A stretch of 64,000 bases of DNA, taken from Clusia tigrina. Its lineage: Eukaryota > Arthropoda > Insecta > Diptera > Clusiidae. Shown piece after piece: positions 1 to 6,533 of the stretch. Location: positions 930,001-994,000 of the forward strand of contig CAKKTE020000093.1 of the NCBI GenBank assembly GCA_920105625.2, given 5' to 3'. The stretch's first letter is position 1. Each line of letters opens with the position of its first letter. Below the pieces are notes generated by a model that worked only from the letters and a program-made list of their open reading frames with translations, was not told the DNA's origin and did no database searches. The position numbers and the translations under genes were made by a program.

Positions 1-566
1 ATAAAGCACATAACTTCCACTCCCTACCACCATGAAACAATAGGTTCAATTGAACGCAACCACAGAGTCTTGAATGAATATTTATTATCATTCTCAGGCA
101 CTGGTGATTGGGAAAACTGGCTTCCTTATTACACTTTCGTTTACAACACCACCCCACACACAGATACTAACTATTCACCATTCGAACTCATCTTTGGAAA
201 ATTAGCAACATTCCGAAACGAAAAATCAATAACAACCCAAAATTTTATAACTTAGAAAGCTATTTAACAGAACTTAGAACAAAAATTTTACATGCACAAG
301 ATTCAGCAAACAGAATGCTCGGGAAAGCAAAATGCACACGTAAACAAATTTATGATAAAACATGCAATAGTAGTAATTTTAAAATAGGTGATCTAGTCTT
401 TTTAAAAACCAGCGACCAAAGAAAACATGTAAGCCCATATGAGGGACCATACAAAATAATTGAAAGAAACAATGTAAATTCTACTATACAAAAAAAAAAC
501 AAAACAAGAATAGTACATAACAATAATTTTAAAAAAATTTATCTCAGCACATATTTAATTAAATAA
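1..566 (+). pseudogene. pol: Integrase C-terminal part of pol, tail of the preceding unit (U0)
   Basis: This is the end of the retrotransposon copy that lies mostly left of the window. It begins inside the integrase catalytic core, just before the glutamate of the D,D-35-E triad (in the IERNH context), and runs through the core helices (61-codon ORF at 70-255). A short insertion, shared with the type A units, changes the frame after the LIFGK motif. The C-terminal domain (315-566) contains the FKIGDLVFLK and YEGPYKII motifs typical of Gypsy integrase tails. It differs from U1 by a few bases, for example a Gly for Asp change in the SGTGDW context. Confidence 0.85.
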
Positions 567-749
567 ACTATACGAGTATATAAATATTATTACCTAATTA
601 AAATACATTACTTTACATAAATAAATATATTCTTATCTAATTAATAAATAATTTAAAATATGTAAACCTCAGTGCCACAAACGCCTAGTACAATCTTAAA
701 AATAATTTTATTCTTTGAAACGAAATCATTTTTCTCTAAAGGGTGAGGG
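567..749 (+). other. 3' untranslated region and polypurine tract before LTR1
   Basis: An AT-rich noncoding stretch between the end of pol and the LTR. It ends with the purine run AAAGGGTGAGGG (738-749), directly against the LTR start TGTAATACAC. This is where plus-strand DNA synthesis would be primed. No env-like reading frame fits in this gap of about 180 bp. Confidence 0.75.
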
Positions 750-1304
750 TGTAATACACTTTTAAACACTTCATGTAAATGCACCTTAATGCATTCAAAA
801 GCACTCCGTGTGATGCACCTTAATGCACCCAAGCATAAAGACAGCCTTCACGAGTGATACCATGTGCGCAACAATTACACGGCACACACTATCCCTTGTC
901 TGTCATTCTCCCACGATTTGTTTATCGTTATGCGATAACAAGAAACGAGGATCGGACTGTCCAGACACAGCTCGACACCGATACTCGTGCCACAACCGTC
1001 GCTCAATGCTTTCTCACGCCATCTTGTTCGACGATATGACGGACAGTCATAAGAGCTGGCAGAACGACAGACAGATGATCTTGTTGCACATGTCTGCCGC
1101 ACTGCAGACCATGTACTCCATCTAATGCACTATATGGTCGCAAGTAAATAGAGCGCACCAATAGGGTACGTGCTCTACACTCGTGAAAGAGTATGCACTA
1201 CTGGCATGCGCGTTGCACTTAGGGTAGGTAAATCATAGTTTACATTCCATAAACTGTATAATAGATTAGAATAAGTTTATTATAACACCCTAGGTTACTT
1301 ATTA

Positions 1305-1310
1305 AATAAA
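1305..1310 (+). promoter_or_regulatory. Candidate polyadenylation signal in the LTR
   Basis: AATAAA lies in the LTR downstream of a TATAA-like site (1257) and is present in all seven LTRs. It is the usual signal for ending the retrotransposon transcript at the R/U5 border. No experimental transcript end is visible from sequence. Confidence 0.5.
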
Positions 1311-1408
1311 AACACAGGGGATGATCCCTCAAGATCCTGCTTACAAACTGAGCACTACTTCTTTTAATTCCTCGGCAGTTCAAATAGAACTTGCCTTTTT
1401 ATAATCAT

Positions 1409-1554
1409 CATATGACCATTTGGGCAGTCCACTGACTTGCCACAACATATGAACATTTGGGCAGTCCACTGACTTGCCACAACATATGAACATTTGGGCA
1501 GTCTACTGACTTGCCACAACATATGAACATTTGGGCAGTCTACTGACTTGCCAC
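1409..1554 (+). repeat. 37-bp minisatellite, four copies, inside LTR1
   Basis: Four head-to-tail copies of a 37-bp unit beginning CATATGA and containing GGGCAGTCCACTGACTTGCC; the last copy ends in CCAC. Within each copy GGCAGTC and GACTTGCC are near-complementary, so each repeat is an imperfect palindrome. Copies differ by C/T in GTCCACTG versus GTCTACTG. Equivalents are at 11348, 21260, 31184, 41107, 51051 and 60956, always four copies. Confidence 0.9.
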
Positions 1555-1624
1555 GTACATAGGCAGCAACCAGAATGCCAATATAAACTGGTCCGGACTG
1601 ACATAAAAATACAGACATATTATA

Positions 1625-1639
1625 TGGCGATCCTGCCAG
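1625..1639 (+). other. Primer binding site (tRNA-Arg type)
   Basis: TGGCGATCCTGCCAG directly follows the LTR. It begins with TGG, the complement of a tRNA CCA end, and is complementary to the 3' end of insect tRNA-Arg(ACG) as I remember that sequence. Use of tRNA-Arg is known for the mdg1/412 group of insect Gypsy elements. Other copies start at 11564, 21476, 31400, 41323, 51267 and 61172. Confidence 0.75.
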
Positions 1640-1721
1640 ACCGAATCAGGAATTATAAGAAAACAAAAATCTAATCAAATCATAAGTTGGAAACTAAAAA
1701 TAAATTAAACACATTACTGGA

Positions 1722-2117
1722 ATGAGGAAAGAAGAGTTTGATGCCATCTTCGAAAAGTGGGCAAAGCTATTGTCCCCACAAGAAGAAAAACAAACTGCAA
1801 ACACACTTCCTGCTGACGAATACAATCCAGGTTTACCACATCCCGATTTTCCGAAATACACACCACTAAGACTCGGACCAAAACCATTAACAATAGAAGA
1901 ATATCGACTACGCCAGGAAAGTAACAAACCGAAGCAGTACCCGAAACAAGAGCGTAAGAAGAAAAAGTGCACAGGAGACCGCACTGTACGACACCGCCAC
2001 ACCATCCCTCTACTATACAGAGAACTTATCTTAGCCACCACAAATGAAGACAAAATTAAAATTAAGAATAAACAAGCTGATAAAAATATTAAAATTTATA
2101 ATATATATATTATATAA
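1722..2117 (+). CDS. Leader ORF-a, 131 codons, unknown function (U1)
   Basis: I do not recognise this protein. It is the first ORF after the primer site, about 100 bp into the internal region. The N-terminal third is acidic and helical in character (EEFDAIFEKWAKLL). The middle is proline-rich with PHPDFPKYTP and PKPLTIEEYRLRQ. It continues into a basic stretch (ERKKKK) and a Lys/Asn/Ile-rich tail. It is open in six of seven copies with only one- or two-residue changes (Phe/Cys in PDFPKY; Arg/Ser in U3), although gag and pol are broken everywhere. That may reflect recent amplification rather than selection. Some insect Gypsy elements carry small ORFs before gag; a captured host fragment is also possible. 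The 119-codon antisense ORF here is a shadow. Confidence 0.6.
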   Translation: MRKEEFDAIFEKWAKLLSPQEEKQTANTLPADEYNPGLPHPDFPKYTPLRLGPKPLTIEEYRLRQESNKPKQYPKQERKKKKCTGDRTVRHRHTIPLLYRELILATTNEDKIKIKNKQADKNIKIYNIYII

Positions 2118-2249
2118 ATTAAAAACTTAAATTAGCAAGAAATTACAATTAAATAAGTTATGTAAATTATATTAAATTCTAATATACAAACATTTTTTTT
2201 TCTTCTCTTTTATACATAAATAAAAGACAATATACTCGTATATATAAAA

Positions 2250-2417
2250 ATGGGGAAAACTCAAAGCAAACAAGAAAATATTATTGTATCAAATAATAAT
2301 AATGTAATTGCTGAGTATGTAATGACTAGAGGCGACTCTGTCATAATATTTACATTGATAGCCATATTTATTGTAATTTTATATAAAATAAACACTTATT
2401 ACAAAACTATGCAATGA
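2250..2417 (+). CDS. ORF-b, small predicted myristoylated single-pass membrane protein (U1)
   Basis: A 55-codon ORF just before gag. It begins MGKTQSKQ, with glycine at position 2, serine at 6 and lysine at 7, matching the N-myristoylation consensus MGxxxS/T plus a basic residue. After an Asn-rich linker comes one hydrophobic segment, VIIFTLIAIFIVILYKI (residues 31-47), and a short polar tail. The inferred product would be held at a membrane by a lipid and a membrane helix, perhaps helping Gag assembly or release. The ATG follows the conserved TATATAAAA stretch. The stop here is TGA because of ATGCAATGA; other copies read ATGTAA and end one codon earlier. I know of no named family. Confidence 0.55.
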   Translation: MGKTQSKQENIIVSNNNNVIAEYVMTRGDSVIIFTLIAIFIVILYKINTYYKTMQ

Positions 2418-2438
2418 AACAACTAAATAGAACAAATA

Positions 2439-3571
2439 ATGTCTGATTCTACAGCTGTATTAAAAAAGATCTTAAGTAATTTAAAAAACAGCCCAAAAAG
2501 AATATATTCATCAAATTATATATTAAATCTTAAAAATAATATAGAATTATTAAAAACTGCGTTTAAAAAAGAACTAGAATCACAAAAAGATGAATCTCAA
2601 AAATTTGATTTTAAAACAAAATTTAACCAAATCCTATTTGAAATCGAAAAAATAATCAAAATGTCAACTTTCGATATACTTAATTGTTTAAAATTGGTAC
2701 CTGATTTCTGAGGAAAGTATGACGATGCCAATCAATTTATAAACACCATAAAAATAATAGGAGACACTGTGCAAACTGATCAATCAGTAGTATTTTTCAA
2801 TTTCGTGCTTAACACAAAAATTCCAAACCAAATACGACATAAAGTTGAATTATTATTATCAACAAAAACTCTCGCTAATCTAATACTAACACTAGAGAAA
2901 ATTTTCAAAACAAAAAAATCACCTAACACAATACTAGAAGAAATCACACGTGCACGACAAGGCAACCAAACAGTCACCAAATATGCTGAAAAACTTGAGA
3001 CTCTAATAATAGAGCTCAACACTTTATAAATACAAAATATTGGTGAAGAAATAAGCCAACAATATTAAAATCAAACGACCTGATAGCATTCAATGCTTTC
3101 AAAAACGGATTTAAGAACCAGACTACGGTACAGACAATAACCGCAAGCAGGGTAAAAAAGTTCCAAGAAGCGATACAAATCGCAGAAGAAGCTGACGGAA
3201 ATAATGAAAGCAGAGTATTAGCTTTCAACGCACGTCAACAATGGAACAATCGGGCACCACATAGATTCCAACACCAACAAGGACGAGGCTATTCTAATAA
3301 CAACAGACGACCAAACAACTATCGTCAAAATCATCAACATTTTAACAATCAGGCACCCCGATATCAAAACCCCCGTAGGACGAATCAACAGCAAGACTGG
3401 TACCAACAACGTACTAACCAAAATACTAACTACAACCGAAACGACAACAGCAACCGAGCAAGATATGGCAATAGGCCAAACAATAGAGGAGTATACACCG
3501 TACAAGGTGAAGACATAGAGTCTAGCTTAAATTATGAGGGAAACTCCAATCGCCCCGACAACGAACAATAA
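2439..3571 (+). pseudogene. gag: gag (broken), U1
   Basis: Gag polyprotein region in Gypsy order. It starts at ATG 2439 (MSDSTAVLKK), 21 bp after ORF-b. The first 90 codons end at an in-frame TGA (2709-2711). The same frame resumes with GKYDDANQF and the capsid-like part to TAA at 3027. A frame change at about 3030-3046 leads into the capsid end (AFNAFKNGF, ITASRVKKFQEAIQIAEEA) and a tail rich in Asn, Gln and Arg (about 3225-3571), which probably replaces the zinc knuckle in RNA binding. No CCHC motif is present. The last 34 bp overlap the pol frame and contain the frameshift signal. The TGA and the downstream break are in all copies. Confidence 0.85.
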
Positions 3572-3591
3572 AGACAAAATGTTGCTCGGGG
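3538..3591 (+). promoter_or_regulatory. -1 programmed ribosomal frameshift signal, gag to pol (U1)
   Basis: The gag frame reads GAG GGA AAC TCC, giving the slippery heptamer G GGA AAC (3538-3544). The heptamer starts directly after the last stop of the pol frame (TGA 3535-3537), and gag ends at TAA 3569-3571, so any shift must fall in this 34-bp overlap. After an 8-nt spacer, CCCCGACAAC (3553-3562) can pair with GTTGCTCGGGG (3581-3591): 10 base pairs with one bulged C, closing an 18-nt loop that includes the gag stop. Slippery heptamer, spacer and stem match known retroviral -1 signals. It is unchanged in all seven copies. Confidence 0.85.
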
Positions 3592-3660
3592 AAAACAAAA
3601 TTAAAAACATATAAATTATCAATTAACAATAGTATAAGCAATTACATTAAATTAAATTAT

Positions 3661-3959
3661 AAGAATTACCACCTAACATTTCTGGTCGATACTGGTGCTG
3701 ACATTTCGCTAGTAAAAATAACTAGCACACAAAATGAATTTTTCTCAGAAGACAATTCATGCACAATAACTGGCATAAATGAAACGAATACCACCACAAT
3801 TGCAATTTACGTTTCCAACTATCTAATAAACAGCTAGTACATGAATTCCATGCAGTAGACGAAAATTTCCCAATTATAGCTGATGGAATATTAGGCAGAG
3901 ATTTCTTACAAGCATTTGAAACAAAAAGTGACTATGGCAACACTCTCCTTATTTGTTAA
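3661..3959 (+). pseudogene. Aspartic protease domain, U1
   Basis: The active-site motif FLVDTGADISL (DTGA codons at 3688-3699) and the second conserved motif ADGILGRDFL (about 3879-3908) are both present but in different frames, with the break near 3815. This domain would cleave the Gag and Gag-Pol polyproteins. The region is about 100 codons, normal for a retroelement protease. U2 and U6 carry an additional 1-bp deletion shortly after the DTGA motif (AGTAAAATAAC). Confidence 0.85.
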
Positions 3960-4284
3960 CAATTCTGAGTACGTATTGGATATGCAAAGAAAAATATATA
4001 CCATACCACCCCGAAGCGAACTAGTCCACCCCATAAATATTAAATTAACAAAAGAAAGTCTCGTATGCAGCAAAAATTTTAACGAAAACTTATTTATAGC
4101 AAACACTATAATACCAGCAAAAGGAGTGAAACACATACGCATACTAAACATTTCAAACGAAACACAAACATTAGAAAATTTTGATTTAGAAGTGAAACCA
4201 CTTCATTTATTCAACATCATTCTCAAACCAATACAAAATCAACGCCAGAAAGATTGACTAATTTAAACTCTCAATTTCTTTCCC

Positions 4285-5240
4285 TGATCAGGAAGCTAAC
4301 AAAACAGTTGCTGACATATGTAAAAATTTTCAAGATATCTTTCACTTAGATACTGACAAACTCACATGCAATAATTTCTATAAACAGAAACTACACCATT
4401 CAGACAAATCACCCGTATACATAAAAAATTACAGACTTCGACAAACACAGCCATCCGAAATAAGTGAACAAGTACATGCAAAGATGGCATAATAGAACCA
4501 TCTGTAAGCCCTTACAATTCCCCAGTACCGAAAAAGAGTACAAACGACACAAAAAAATGGAGACTTGTAGTAGACTACAGACAACTGAACAAAAAACTTA
4601 CAAACGACAAATTTCCACTAACAAGACTCGATGATGTACTCGACGTCATGGGAAGAGCAAAATATTTTTCAACTCTCGACATGACTAGCTCATTCCACCA
4701 AATAGAATTGGAAAAATCTTCAAGACCGTTAACCGCATTCTCAACAAACAATGGACACTTCCAATTGAAAAGAGTTTCCAACACATGCTTACCATAGCAC
4801 TTAAAGGATTAAATAGTGATGCATTTCTATACGTGGATGACATCATAGCATTTGGATGCTCTTTACAACACCACAACACAAATCTCACTAAAGTCTTTGA
4901 AAGATATATTTTAAAACTAAACCCTCAAAAATGTAATTTTTTACAGCCAGAAGTCATTTATTTAGGACACTTAATTACAGCAAACGGTGTAACAACCGAT
5001 CCGCAAAAATGCAAATCCGTTGAAAAATATCCTGCACCCACCAACGCACACGAAGTAAGAAGATTCGTTGCATTCTGCAACTACTACCGACGCTTTGTCA
5101 AAAATTTCGCCGAAATAGCAAAGCCCTTCAATTCACTCTTAAAGAAAGGAAATACTTTTGTTTGGAGTTCAGAATGCGAAGAAGCTTTTCAAAAATTAAA
5201 ACTTTGCAATAACACAACCACCTGTACTCCAATACCCAGA
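4285..5240 (+). pseudogene. Reverse transcriptase domain, U1
   Basis: Recognisable Ty3/Gypsy RT motifs in order: PVYIKNYRLRQ (N-terminal), GIIEPSVSPYNSPV, RLVVDYRQLN, FSTLDMTSSFHQIEL (first catalytic Asp, codon 4678-4680) and FLYVDDII (YVDD at 4830-4841), then the thumb/connection with CNFLQPEVIYLGH. Directly after GHFQLKR (about 4775) the conserved PFGL-type stretch is missing, so the sequence jumps to FQHMLTIAL in another frame. This loss of an essential motif is present in all seven or all readable copies. The domain would copy RNA to DNA; here it is dead. Confidence 0.9.
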
Positions 5241-5244
5241 TTTT

Positions 5245-5620
5245 AACAAAGAATTCGTACTCACAACTGATGCATCAAATTATGCATTAGGAGCAGTACT
5301 TTCCCAAGGTATCATTGGAAACGATTTGCCAATTTCATACGCAAGTCGCACTTTAAACAAGCACGAGGAGAAAAAGCCAGTTATAGAAACAGAATTATTG
5401 GCCATACATTGGGCAATAAGCCACTTTAGACCTTACTTATATGGCAATACATTCACAGTAGTAACAGACCACAGACCATTAGTAGCATTATTTTCACCCA
5501 TCATCAAAATTAACTAGAATTAGGTTAGACCTAATGGATTATAATTTTAAAATAGAATATAAAAAAGGCAGCATAAATACAAATGCCGATGCACTAAGTA
5601 GAATTAGATTAGACTCTAAT
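5245..5620 (+). pseudogene. RNase H domain and pol linker, U1
   Basis: The RNase H motifs are visible: EFVLTTDASNYALGAVLSQ (catalytic Asp at 5269-5271), [10 protein letters not shown] (catalytic Glu) and [10 protein letters not shown] (catalytic Asp), followed across a 1-bp break (KIN stop at 5515) by DYNFKIEYKKGS and NADALSRI, the standard end of Gypsy RNase H. The domain removes the RNA strand during reverse transcription. The linker that follows (to 5839) is poorly conserved and low in complexity. Confidence 0.88.
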
Positions 5621-6006
5621 ATACTTAAGGATATGATACCTTCAGTTTTAATAACAACTAGCAGTAAAAATCAAAATAGGATAGAAAATGAACCCAACGA
5701 TACAGAAGCAAATTCTATAATGGAGACTGGCCAACTCTTTATTTGGAATTGCATTTCAGTATCGGAAGTTCGAAAATTTAGAAAGTTAAAATTTATACAA
5801 GAAATTAAAAACGCGTCAAGGAAAAAGATAAGCTTATAAGATAAAAATAACAATAAAAGTTTGCCTAATATAAAAATCACCGACACAGAAATAGTAATGC
5901 AAATTAGCGATAATCCAAACTCGGACTTAGGTACAGTCTTGGAGAAACTAATCACTGTTTTACACAAGAAATATATAGAAAATGTAGCGCTACAATCAAA
6001 TGATAT

Positions 6007-6029
6007 CTGTGGTCATAAGCAATAATCGT
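6007..6029 (+). repeat. Left terminal inverted repeat of the DNA transposon (U1)
   Basis: About 22 bp beginning CTGTGGTCATAAGC. It matches the right end in all but three positions, after which similarity stops. This is the presumed transposase binding and cleavage site. Confidence 0.85.
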
Positions 6030-6533
6030 CTCGTAAACTATACTTTCGAAATAAATTACTTTTTACATGCAGAGGCTTTTGTGAAAAAAAATATAAAACA
6101 GTTTTATAAAAAATGCAATGCAAAATCAAATATGTTTACCTGCACAATACTTAGGCCAAAAATAATAATGAAACTTCCTTTGTTTAGGAGAAAATAAATG
6201 AACATAAATAAAAATGGTTATGGCAAACGTAAAATATGAGATTGTAATGACTATGTTGACTTAGGATTTTATTGCAAATTAATGTTTTGTTTGTTGCCTA
6301 GCATATATTGAGTTAAACAACTATTGTATATTTAAACTTACCAAGGCAAAGAGTTAGAGCACTTTAGGTAAGTAGTATTTTATTTAAAAAAAAAAGTAAT
6401 TTTGCAAATTCATTATTTTAAACTTAATTTCATTTTCAGAAAATTTAATTATGTAATTTCTATAATGAGAAAAAAACGTAAAAGATGTAAATATATATGT
6501 TATATTTATATATATATTTATACTTAATCTAAA
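6030..6533. other. Left noncoding flank of the DNA transposon (U1)
   Basis: About 500 bp of AT-rich sequence between the left end and the 3' end of the transposase gene. A short plus-strand ORF (6000-6197) crosses the transposon end and shows no family features. An intron-like GTAAGT...TTTTCAG pair (6368-6439, 72 bp) occurs on the plus strand without flanking ORFs of note. U2 and U6 carry a deletion of about 25-30 bp near the equivalent of 6215-6250. Confidence 0.5.

Larger units (their letters stand above)
750..1617 (+). repeat. LTR1
   Basis: Long terminal repeat, about 868 bp. The start is fixed by the polypurine tract/TGTAATACAC junction. The end is placed at ...ACAGACA because that gives TGT...ACA termini, but it could extend up to 1624 because the primer site starts at 1625. 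Contents include a 13-bp direct repeat GCACCTTAATGCA (781-793 and 815-827), a GC-richer stretch (about 840-1130), an imperfect inverted repeat TAGAGC...GCTCTA around 1148-1176, a TATAA-like site at 1257, AATAAA at 1305-1310 and a four-copy 37-bp minisatellite. The same sequence recurs at every unit boundary. Confidence 0.88.
3538..6006 (+). pseudogene. pol: pol, protease-RT-RNase H part (broken), U1
   Basis: First part of pol, in the -1 frame relative to gag, up to the DNA transposon insertion. Domain order is protease, a spacer (ORF 3916-4257), reverse transcriptase, RNase H and a linker to integrase, the order typical of Ty3/Gypsy. At least seven frame breaks separate recognisable motifs: in protease near 3815, after protease near 3957, near 4257, at 4488, at about 4775, at about 5210 and at 5515, with another stop at 5837. 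The break near 5210 (an extra T giving KLCNN) is shared with U3 and U4 but absent in U2, U5 and U6. The pol product of this copy cannot be functional. Confidence 0.9.

Noticed and set aside
823..1125. 100-codon plus-strand ORF inside the LTR, repeated in most copies (and overlapping 61- and 75-codon ORFs)
   Set aside because: It lies in the LTR, has no family features, and is broken by a point change in U6 and by indels in U7. A GC-richer patch explains the open frame.
1409..1554. CRISPR-like array
   Set aside because: The 37-bp units are directly adjacent with no spacers, only four copies, in a eukaryotic LTR.
1364..1618. 84-codon minus-strand ORF with internal repeats (SVDCPN...)
   Set aside because: It is the translation of the 37-bp minisatellite, antisense in the LTR; the repetition is at DNA level.
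1625..1639. tRNA gene
   Set aside because: Only the complement of a tRNA 3' end is present, as expected for a primer binding site; there is no cloverleaf.
1694..2053. 119-codon minus-strand ORF
   Set aside because: Exact antisense of ORF-a; its openness follows from the codon usage of the sense strand.
3218..3505. Hydrophobic 95-codon minus-strand ORF
   Set aside because: Antisense of the Asn/Gln-rich gag tail: Asn and Gln codons read backwards give Val, Ile and Leu. It is not a membrane protein gene.
4575..4888. Minus-strand ORFs over RT
   Set aside because: Antisense shadows of the RT motifs, which are clearly on the plus strand.
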